Shown in pieces: positions 44,901 through 56,900 of a stretch of DNA of 64,000 nt; the stretch's first letter is position 1; every line of letters starts with the position of its first letter. The translations under genes and the position numbers were made by a program. The stretch lies in contig CP136062.1 in the NCBI GenBank assembly GCA_032622095.1, positions 162,066,875 to 162,130,874 of the forward strand, given 5' to 3'. The notes beneath the pieces were generated by a model. It ran no database searches. It was not told where the DNA came from and worked only from the letters and a program-made list of their open reading frames with translations. This DNA comes from Siphonodentalium dalli. Its lineage: Eukaryota; Mollusca; Scaphopoda; Gadilida; Siphonodentaliidae.

Positions 44901-47900
44901 GAAACCTCGGACGCACTCACGGACGCACATTTGCTTTCGATCTAATAACCAAAACTAAAGTTATCATCCGGAAACCATTTCCGGACGGACGGACACTGGC
45001 TATTTTAATAGTCCCCCGAAATACAAAAATGGCCTGAAACCAATCAGTCATATAACATTTTATCACAAAGTGAAGCTGGTACCAAATGTATGGATGACAA
45101 GAGAAAGAAGAGGAATCTGCAAAGCATATGAAAATAGGGTGTAGGGATAATGTAACAGTGACCCAATCTTTTGCAGATACCTGATTCCTCGTTCACTTGT
45201 CATAAATTTAGGGCGGAGAGCAGTGGCCCGGAGCAATTTTTACAAAATTTTGAAAATAATTTCAAATGTATATATGCACGAAAATAAAACCCAATAGTAA
45301 AAATTTATAATTTATAAACGAAATCACCAGAGAAGGAAAAGAGACAAAGCCAATAAGATATTCATCAGTTGCACGTTGTTAACCCATGCCATACTAAACA
45401 TATGAACACCAACTTTTCGACATGATGTTGCAGTTCCAGCGTCCCAGAATGATACACACACCCCACTTCCATAATTACCTGATGCTGTACCACTGCCATT
45501 AATTATATTAGCTTGACTTGTAAGAGTTTAATTAGTTAAATTTCATAACGGCCAGACAATCAGATTGTGCATACAATTTTCATCAAGCAAAATAAATAAT
45601 GAAAGTGTCAATGACACTGTAGTTCAACCTGGGGAGGCATTAATTTTCTGAGCAGTCAATAGAATGATAAAGAAGAAGCTAAAAAGTTAAACAGTTTCAG
45701 TAAAGGGCTTGTATTGTGTAGATGAAATTATTTTCATTTCAAACATTTCACTAATAAATGTGGACTTCAGGGTGTGCCGATGGACACACATGTGAAATAC
45801 AAGATGGCTGCTGCATGTATTTAAAAAAAATTCGGAAATATTAGACAGCTCCCATCTAGAGGTCACCTGAAAGAATCATAGTTTGGTGACAATCGGAAGA
45901 GGGATGTTGCATGTAGGGTGTGCCGAAGGATTTAGTCATGAAAAGAGTAATATCCAAGATGGTCACTGTATTTCAACAAAATTCGGAGAAAAAAAGATTA
46001 TAGCTCCCATCTAGAGGTGATCTTAAACATGCATGTAAAACTATATTTCCGATAAATGCGGGCTGCAGGGTGTGTCAATATATTCAAATTTAAAATCCAA
46101 GATGGCTGCTGGTGGCCATGTTTTTTATCAAATTTCAGAAATAATCTATGGCTCCCATCTAGAGGACACGCCAAAGATCCATATGAAGTTGGTGACACAG
46201 CCGTGGGAATTAGCCTAGGCAATAGGCAGTGCCTGGTAAAAGCAGAGGCAAAATCGGTTTGCCTAGGCAATAATATTTCCTAGGTAAAACAAGTTCATTG
46301 GGTTACTAAAATTGATTTGTGTATATCAGAAATAGAACCTCTTTAGCCAAAATTATTTCCTTAAATAACTCATTACATATATTGTCCTACAATTGTTTCC
46401 ATGGCACTGGGCCACTAACTAGCTACCCGTTATAAGGACACTTATTTTGGAGATGATTTGTGGAATTGTACATATATGTTGAGTAATGGCCTGGAAATAA
46501 TGTTCCGCAAAATAACTAGGCAATTCTGGGCAATTCATGTTATTATTGAATCTGTTGATTTGAGATGGCAATATTGTTGCAAAATTGCTTAGGTAAAATC
46601 TGTTTTTGCCTAGGCCGATTTCTTTCACCTAGGCAAATATATTGCCTAGGCAAATTTTCCTTAATTCCCAGGGCTGGTGACATGTATGAAGGATGTGGTA
46701 TGTAGGGTGTGTCAAAGGATTTTGACATGCTAAGAGTAAAATCCAAGATGCCACTGGCAGTCATGTTTTTCAACGTATTTCGTAATATATCGATGGCTAC
46801 ATTTTTGTAACCTAATTGAAGGTAATGGCTCCCATCCAGAAGTCACCTTGAAGATCCATATAATGCTTGGTGATGATCGGACGAGGGATGTGGTATGTAG
46901 GGCACGTCAAAGGATTTAGTCATGAAAAGTCAGTAATATAAAAGATGGATGCTGGCGGCCATAAATTTCATCGATAATTGTTCTAATTTGATAGCTCCCA
47001 TCTGGAGGTAGTTCTAAACATGCCTGTACATTTTCAAAACATTTCTTTGATAAATGCGGGCTGCACGGTGTGCCAATGGATTCAGATATAAATCCAAGAT
47101 GGCTGCTGGTGGCCATGTTTTTTTTACAAATTTCGGAAATAATCTATGGCTCCCATCTAGAGGACACCCCAAAGATCCATATGAAGTTGGTGACGATTGT
47201 ATGAAGGATGTGGTATGTAGGGTGTCGTTTCAAAGAATTTTGACATGCAAAGAGTAAAACCCAAGATGCCACTGGAAGCCATGTTTTTAACAAATTTAAG
47301 AAAAAATTGAGGGCTCTCATCATCTAGAGGTCACCATGAATATCCATATAATGTTTGGTGATGAACAATTCAATAGTTCCAATTTAGAGGTGATACTAAA
47401 CTGAATAATCCCTCTAAATTTTAATAAAAACATTTCTCCAATAAATACGGGTTGCAGGATGTGCCGATGGATTCAAGTTTGAATTGCTGGTGGTCATGAT
47501 TTTCAATGAATTTCGGAAATAATCTATGGCTCCCATCTAGAGTCACCCCGAAGATCCATATGTTTTGTGATGATCAGATGAGGGATGTGGCCTGTAGGGT
47601 GTGTCAAAGGAAATTGTGGACGGATGGACGGCCCAACCCATGACAAAGTCAAGTTTGAGCTAAAAATACTGAAGTCATCCCTTATCACCTGAAACATTCC
47701 TCGTCTAAACAAATTAATTTGCAAATTCAAAGATATCTCTAAGCCTGCAAATAGTGTCTGTCATTTGCAGAATGAGATCCCCAGAGGGTGAGTTTAGTGA
47801 TGCTATCCTGCATGGTGGGCTTAAGCGTCATCAAATTCAACCTCTGGGGACCTCATTCTGCTTAGGCCTCAACTGCTATGGGAGACCTAGGATAAGATTG

Positions 47901-50900
47901 AAGTTCCCCAGTGGAAGTTGGTGATGTTCACCCATTAGTGACCTCGATTATGCATTTTATCTTCTGCAAATAAGGGGATATAGAAACTTCCCAAAAGGGA
48001 AAATGTAACTAAAAACAATGTTACTTTGAGACTGTACATCAGACCTGTTAAGTTTTTAAAATGTCAATCCGGGAGATTTTTGCGGGAGGTATGCCCAAAT
48101 ATGCTCATGTTCCAAAAATAATTTTTATGATGAATATTATATAGTTTTTTTTTAATCTCTATTTGCGTTTATTTTATAAATATATAGACCTAAATAAAAT
48201 GGTAATGATTATCATGTTGGTAGTTGTAATAGAGCTGCTGTGAGTGGGAGATACCACCATTTATTGAAGAGAAAGAAGCAGACCCTTCGTATAAACTAAG
48301 TAAAAATTCTCAGAATTCCACCGGATACAGCGAGAAATCGAAAGTATAATTCGGAATAAAATACAAAGTGGACTTGTCTAACAGTTTAACCCCCCAAAAG
48401 AAATGCACACATTCCACCATTTATTAACTAATTTTAAGAAGCAGAAAAACTTTAAAATAAGTTAAAACGAACACGAGTTACAGTTTTCAACCGGACATGA
48501 CTTGTATGATTGAAATCGATTGTACAAAATGACCCGTCTTATTTACCCGCAAACTAAATCATGGACGCATTCCATCGTAATGCAAACCATTGTGACTAAT
48601 CTGTTACCGGTACTAAGAAATTTGCATCAATGGGGCCTTACAATACAGCTGCAAACATGTGATTATATGTATTGTATACTATAACAACACACCTTTATAG
48701 GTGTGGCTTCATCAGGGTGTGAAAATCAATTAATATAAGTCTTCAATCATAGGGAACAAAGGGTATTCTGTGAATGTCATCAATGTGTGGGTATTTACCG
48801 TACCCCAAATAAGGAAGTCACGGTCATTTGGGGAATTCTCGGATATGTACGAATTTAAAAAATAAAAAAACTTCTTTTTGGGATTTTCAATGCGGGTTTT
48901 GATGAATCCGGGAGAAATTGGGGGTTATCAGTGTTTGCGGAATTGCCGTGGCAATCCGGGAGTCTCACGGACAATTCGTGAAACTTAACAGCTCTGCTGT
49001 ACATACTCCCAGAAGATGAGACATAAGCAGAATGTGGTCCTCAGAGGGTGAATTTGGTGATGCTAACCCGCTGTATGGGATAGCATCACTAAATTCACCC
49101 TCTGGGACCTCATTCTGTAAATGACAGACACAATATTTGCAGACTTGCCCCGTAAACCTGGTATCCCCAATCTGGAAGGTGTTACCAACACCGGATTCAT
49201 TAAAAATGAAAGTGTCAATGACACAGTAGCTCAAATTGGAGAGGGCATACCGGTAATGTCATGCATTACAGTCAATGGAGCGATAAGGAATACGGAAGCT
49301 CAAATGTTTAAGTAATTCTAGAGGTCAACCTGGAGAGGATTTATTTAGTCATGCAAAGAGCAAAATAAAAGATGGCTGCCAGCACCCATGTTTTTAATCA
49401 AAAATCATTCAAATTTTCAAGATAGCTCCCACGACGGAGACAAACCCATGGCAATAGCTCAAACTTGAATTTGTTGAGTTGAGCTGAACAATCAACATAT
49501 CCTTCCTCAGATGAATGTATTTATCATGCACCAAGTTGAATGATGATATTCACTATTTCAAATATACTTTCGTGAAGCGGAATGTTCGCTCAATGAGTCA
49601 GATATCAAATTAATAAATTATAGCACACTCTCACTTGGCACATTTAACGGAAATTCTGGCTATTTCTGAATTTATCATTAATTATAGATACTTTCTGACC
49701 AGATATTTTGTTAGAGACATGATTATCTGCATACTGTTGAAATCAGAGAGTGTGCGCTGTATCAATAGAAAAATATATGGTCAAGTAACCTTATCAGAGA
49801 ATGTGTGCTGTATCAATAGAACAAATATATGGTCAAGTAACCTTATCAGAGAATGTGTGCTGTATCAATAGAACAAATATATGGTCAAGTAACCTTATCA
49901 GAGAATGTGTGTTGTATCAATAGAACAAATATATGGTCAAGTAACCTTATCAGAGAATGTGTGCTGTATCAATAGAACAAATATATGGTCAAGTAACCTT
50001 ATCAGAGAATGTGTGCTGTATCAATAGAACGAATATATGGTCAAGTAACCTTACAATTTTCAACATTAGAGTGTGGTTGGCTGCACATGTGAGATTTAGT
50101 TCGTGTGTATTTGTTTGTGTTTTAAGTTTTAATTTCCTTTTAATTTTTATTCAATAGCAGGCCCGGAACTACTTCGAAGGAAAACATTACAGCTAGAAAT
50201 CAATTTATAACATGATTCTACCCTTATTCCATTCAATAAACCCATTCTATAAATTGTGATATGCAACATTCATTTCATAACAGGAAATAGTGCCAGGTGT
50301 ACATAAATGTATTGTTGTTGTGCAAACGTCACCTTTAAATTCCGGTTTGTCGTCTGTTTATGATCGAATGTTTACATTCGTACGCTACATCTCAAAATAC
50401 TATGGGTTCCAAAATCTGTTTCAACAAACTCTAATGAATGTAGAGTTTGAATAGTTATTTAATTACATTTACGCCTTTAAATATGTCAAAAAGTCTTTAA
50501 TTATTGGGGAGTATTTCTTTATGTGGGCAAAAACGCATATTTACATGAAACGTCATTGCGGGCCTTATATAAGCCGATGTTAGTTTCACGTCCTATTTGT
50601 TGATTTAATTATGTTTTTTTGAGGTTTTGGATTATTTAATAAATATAATTACAACTCGTCCCCATTTTATAGCAGTATGTACAAAATTTGTCAGGTAAAT
50701 TAGGTCTGGACCAAGCCTTTGGCGAGGTCCAGACCTAATTTACTGGACTCGTTTTGTAAATTCCGCTATTAACTGGGGACTCGTAGATCCTCTATATATG
50801 TAAATAATATATGAAAATGAGTATGTTTCTAACTGTGCAGCAAAAATGTCAATGCTGCAGCCTACATGTACATGTGGCTATAAATATTTACAGATTCCCT

Positions 50901-53900
50901 ACACAGCATTGCCAGAAATCGGACAGTTTTCATTAATTAAAAGGTGTGTGGCTACATAATATATAATAAGAATATGAAATTGTGTTTTTGAGGCATTAAA
51001 GGGGTACTGTACACTGAATACAGCCATTTATGGGACCATCTCCTTTTATACTCAGCAGAATGTATGCAACAAATGATTGAATTTGAGCCACAGATGAGTG
51101 CAAAATACACTCATGCATGTGCTCTATGAACGATGCAAACAACATGATAATTATAATGAAAATGAGTTTATGACTCCAGTCATTTAGGGTACAGTGCCCC
51201 TTTAATCTCCAACAATGATCATTAGTGATCTGAAAAATGTCAGTTGAATCAGAGGTTGACTCTGAGAAACAGTGCTTTCAAACTGGCAATGGACATGAAA
51301 GGGACATATCCCCTCCCCTTATGAAGCCTAATTATTATACTTGGAAGCTCAGTTTCTGTTTTTTGGGAGCATATATCCCCTCCCCTTATGAAGCCTAATT
51401 GTTATACTTGGAAGCTCAGTTTCTGTTTTTCGGCAGCATATATCCTTGCCCCTTATGAAGCCTAATAGTTATACTTGGAAGCTCAGTTTCTGTTTTTTGG
51501 GAGCATATATCCCCTCCCCTTATGAAGCCTAATAGTTATACTTGGAAGCTCAGTTTCTGTTTTTTGGGAGCATATATCCCCTCCCCTATGAAGCCTAATT
51601 GCTATACTTGGAAGCTCAGTTTCTGTTTTTCGGCAGCATATATCCCCTCCCCTTATGAAGCCTAATTGCTATACTTGGAAGCTCAGTTTCTGTTTTTCGG
51701 CAGCATATATCCCCTCCCCTTATGAAGCCTAATTGTTATACTTGGAAGCTCAGTTTCTGTTTTTCGGGAGCATATATCCCCTCCCCTTATGAAGCCTAAT
51801 AGTTATACTTGGAAGCTCAGTTTCTGTTTTTTGGGAGCATATATCCCCTCCCCTTATGAAGCCTAATAGTTATACTTGGAAGCTCTGTTTCTGTTTTTTG
51901 GGAGCATATATCCCCTCCCCTTATGAAGCCTAATAGTTATACTTGGAAGCTCAGTTTCTGTTTTTCGGCAGCATATATCCCCTCCCCTTATGAAGCCTAA
52001 TTGCTATACTTGGAAGCTCAGTTTCTGTTTTTCGGCAGCATATATCCCCTCCCCTTATGAAGCATAATTGTTATACTTGGAAGCTCAGTTTCTGTTTTTC
52101 GGGAGCATATATCACCGCCCCTTATGAAGCCTAATTGTTATACTTGGAAGCTCAGTTTATGTTTTTCGGGAGCATATATCCCCTCCCCTTATGAAGCCTA
52201 ATAGTTATACTTGGAAGCTCAGTTTCTGTTTTTCGGCAGCATATATCCCTGCCCCTTATGAAGCCTAATAGTTATACTTGGAAGCTCAGTTTCTGTTGTT
52301 TGGGAGCATATATCCCCTCCCCTATGAAGCCTAATTGATATACTTGGAAGCTCAGTTTCTGTTTTTCGGCAGCATATATCCCTGCCCCTTATGAAGCCTA
52401 ATAGTTATACTTGGAAGCTCAGTTTCTGTTTTTTGGGAGCATATATCCTTGCCCCTTATGAAGCCTAATAGTTATACTTGGAAGCTCAGTTTCTGTTTTT
52501 TGGGAGCATATATCCCCTCCCCTTATGAAGCCTAATTGTTATACTTGGAAGCTCAGTTTCTGTTTTTTGGGAGCATATATCACCGCCCCTTATGAAGCCT
52601 AATAGTTATACTTGGAAGCTCAGTTTCTGTTTTTTAGGAGCATATATCCCCTCCCCTTATGAAGCCTAATAGTTATACTTGGAAGCTCAGTTTCTGTTTT
52701 TTGGGAGCATATATCACCGCCCCTAATGAAGCCTAATTGATATACTTGGAAGCTCAGTTTCTGTTTTTTGGGAGCATATATCCCTGCCCCTTATGAAGCC
52801 TAATTGTTATACTTGGAAGCTCAGTTTCTGTTTTTCGGCAGCATATATCCCCTCCCCTTATGAAGCCTAATTGTTATACTTGGAAGCTCAGTTTCTGTTT
52901 TTCGGCAGCATATATCACCGCCCCTTATGAAGCCTAATAGTTATACTTGGAAGCTCAGTTTCTGTTTTTCGGCAGCATACATCACCGCCCCTTATGAAGC
53001 CTAATTGTTATACTTGGAAGCTCAGTTTCTCTTTTTCGGGAGCACATATGTGTATGGCGAGGTGATAATCGCAGCACAGGGTGACGATACATGTTAATAA
53101 GTATTTCTATCTTTTCATTCTCTTTTTATTTTGTGAAACAGCCACAGCCTCTCGAAAAAAAACAATGCTTTAGACAGACAGGTGGCCTTGCATCAACAGA
53201 ATGTATGCAACAAATGAATGAATTTGCGCCACAGATGAGTGAAAAATACACTCATGTGCTCTATGAACGATGCAAACAACATGGTAATTATAATGAAAAT
53301 GAGTTTATGACTCCAGTCATTTAGGGTACAGTGCCCCTTTAATTTCCAACAATGATCATTAGTGATCTGAAAAATGTCAGTTGAATCAGCAGTTGACTCT
53401 GAGAAACAGTACTTTCAAATTGTCAATGGATACAAAAGGGACATATCCCCTCCCTTATGAAGCCTAATTGTTGACTTGGAAGCTCAGTTTCTGTTTCTCG
53501 GGAGTATATATGTGTATGGTCAGGTGATAATTGCAGCACATGGTGAACGCGTTAATAAGTATTTCTATCTGTTCATTCTCTTTTTATTTTGTGAAACAGC
53601 AACAGCCTCTCGAAAAAAAAAACCAATGCTTTAGACAGACAGGTGGTCTTGCATGCCAGAGAATGGCTGAGACGGCCTGAGAGGCGTCTTTTCATATGGT
53701 AGGTGTCAGAAAGGAATCAAGGTACTCACCAGTACATGGATCTGCGTGGGCTGAAAATAAAGATGTATTGATGAAACTTCATTGATTCGATCGTACTGGA
53801 CTGTTGGGTCCACGGTAACCATCTAATTAATAATAAAATAATAATAAAAATAATATGGTCAATAACACTGAAGTACATGTACGGTAGTGCATTCATTGTA

Positions 53901-56900
53901 TAGATATACTATGTACATAACATTTAAAGGCCCATTTAATTTTCGAGTCACCGATTATTTTTGTTAGTCCCTTCATATACGGTTTTAATAACAATCTATG
54001 ACATAATATATGATTAAAATACAATAATTCATCACCATTTGGAACATCTGTGTCTCAGAAGGTGCCTGTAGAGTAATAGAAAATAGCTGAAATCATAGAA
54101 ACATTTCCCACATCTCGCACCCAGAATGCAACAGAATTCAAACTAAGATATAGAGTTATTCCCCTTCCATTGAAAATAATACACTTTGCACTACAATCCA
54201 GATGAAACTTAAGCACAAAAAACACGTCGGTACCTCAACAAAAACAACATGTTCATAGTTCATTTCACCAGCTAATACAATGTTTTGGAGCTTTCTCTTT
54301 CAAAAGGTATAAAATATGGCATATATTTTATATAATGTGATCTGGGGGTTCGAAAATTAAGTGGGCCTTTAAAGATAAAAGTCATTTAAATTGGCTTATG
54401 GTCAGTCCTACCACCTTTTTTTGGCAGATGATCAAATACAATACTTGTAGCTAAAACCAAGTTGAGCAAGGGGTTGCATCGCTGGTGCTGGAATGCCCCT
54501 ATGGCAGTATTCACGCTGGGCCGAAAAAAACTTTTGGTCAATGCTCATTTTACTTATTTAACTCCAGTGCTGCGATGAGGGTTCAAATCCACATGTTTCC
54601 ATCATGGGCTTTGGAACTCAAAATCGTTATCTGCTGGAGTAGCCAGTTACTCGCCGATGACCGGTGATTTGCCGCACATGGTCAACGAGTTTATCAGCCA
54701 TTGAAATCACTGTTAGATTACACGTAAGTGTGTGGATTTCCTCCACCACTAGTTGAACTTATTATATGAATATTTCCAAAGGGATAACTACTCATCAAAG
54801 TGTACTTAGTAAAAAAAAAAAGGGTTACTGTTTCACCGTTTGTTTATGATTGTATAAAGGTATAACAAATAGTGTCACCTTTTTATCTGAACTTACGTGC
54901 TTGGCATGTGTTCCCATAGAATCCTACAGCACATGCACAGTCAAATTGGCCCGCAGCTGCACCTGGCACACAGGTACCACCATTCAAGCATGGGTTAGTG
55001 GTGCAAGCACTCTCTGTAATGATATACATTGCTCATCAGGTATGGCACATTTTAATTTAACTATAAAGCCTATTAAATCACTGGGGGGTTGTGCAGTTGA
55101 GGTGCTGCATGCATGCTTGTCTGATAGTGTGACCACCATGCACTAGGCACTGGGGGTAGTCATATATTTAGTATCGGTAGGTGCCCAGATACATAATGGG
55201 TGTTTGGGTTAGCTAGCTCAGGGACAATTAGAGCAGGGTAATGGGTTTGCACAGGGACCTGTTGAGGGAATTCATATTTGCAGAAGTCACGTCTCCCTGT
55301 TTGATTATCAGGGAGAAATGAACTGTTATCAGGGAGAAGCCATAAAGGTTGAAGTTCAGTTTACTATCTAACATCACCTTTCTGTGATCCACTAAGTATT
55401 ATACAATACAAGAGCCCATTTACAATATCATTAGTACCATTATAATGAGTAATTATACAATTATAATCAGTAATTATACAGAACAAATATACTGTTTTGA
55501 AACATGCATACTAGTACCAAGCCTTGAATGAGGTCCCCAGAGGTTGAATTTAGTGATCCTACCCCGCATAGCGGGCTAGCATCACCAAATTCACCCTCTG
55601 GGAACCTCATTCCGCTGAGGTGTAAGCAGAATGAGGTCCCCAGAGGGTGAATTTGGTGATGTTAGCCCGCTATGCGGGGTAGCATCACTAAATTCACCCT
55701 CTGGGGACCTCATTCTGCAAATGACAGACATGGTATTTCAAGGCTTGAATATGCATACTAGTACTGGTTCTGTGATCCACTAAGTATTATAAGGTCATTA
55801 TACAATGTTGTGTACAGTACATGTATGAGTTTTTCTTGTACGAGTCGGTCGAGTCCAGGTTGTGGTGAAAAGTCATATTGGACGAGACACGCAGTGTCGA
55901 GTCCAATATGACTTTTCAGCACAACCTGGACGAGTACAAGAAAAACTCATACTGTACACAACATTGTATAATGACATTTTTATTATCCATCTGTATGTTT
56001 ACCCAAATTTTGGGAATAAAACTGTTGTGGATATTTTTAGTATTTGTCGGCACTTAATTATCTGTAAAAGCCTGTATTTATCATCAGAAAGCATGATTTG
56101 GAACAGTAAACACGGAAATGAAAAAAAAACTCAATGCGGAAGTGAAACGTCTGCTAAATCCACCAGTGTTGCGCGCGCATCACAATTTCACCGATTCATT
56201 TCGCAATAGTTAATTTGTGACATCACAGAGTCCCGTTAAAAAGATCATATTGCACACCTGGGAGTCTAATATGACATTCGGGAGTCCAATATGACTTTTT
56301 CCTAGATTTATCAAGTTTTTTAAATATGCATACTAGTACTGGTACAGTAATGCCCTAACTAATCGATTCCTTAACATCAGCATATTTAAAGTATATTTAC
56401 AGATTATAATGGTGTTCTTACTCACTATAATGGTTTTATAAATGGGTTATTGTGTTGCATCATACTTAATATTTGATCATAGAATGGTAGTTTTGAGGTG
56501 AAAATTGAACATCAGCCATTAACTGCTACTTCTCACTGTAACAGTCCATGCTTTTCTCCTCAAAAACTAAACAGGGAAAGTGACTTCTCCCAATTTGAAA
56601 CCTCTAGGCTGGTTCCTGAGCAAGAGTAACCCAGCATAATTACAGCAATATATGCCCTAAATAATCGACTCCTTAACCACAGCAAAATTATGGGTAACTT
56701 TTCATGATTTAGTCGGAAATATCATCTGGGCTTGTTGCCATTTATCAGAAAGCTCTCACTGAGAGCTTTCCGATGAATGGCAACAAGCCATATTTCCGAC
56801 TAAATCCTGAAAAATTACCCATAATTCTGATGTGGTTAAGGAGTCGATTATTTAGGGCATTGTTGTATATATGGGAGAAAAATAGGGAGAAGTGCTGAGA

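Noticed and set aside
55862-56209. 115-codon ORF
   Set aside because: Its first third is one arm of a foldback repeat and the rest has no motif or splice context.
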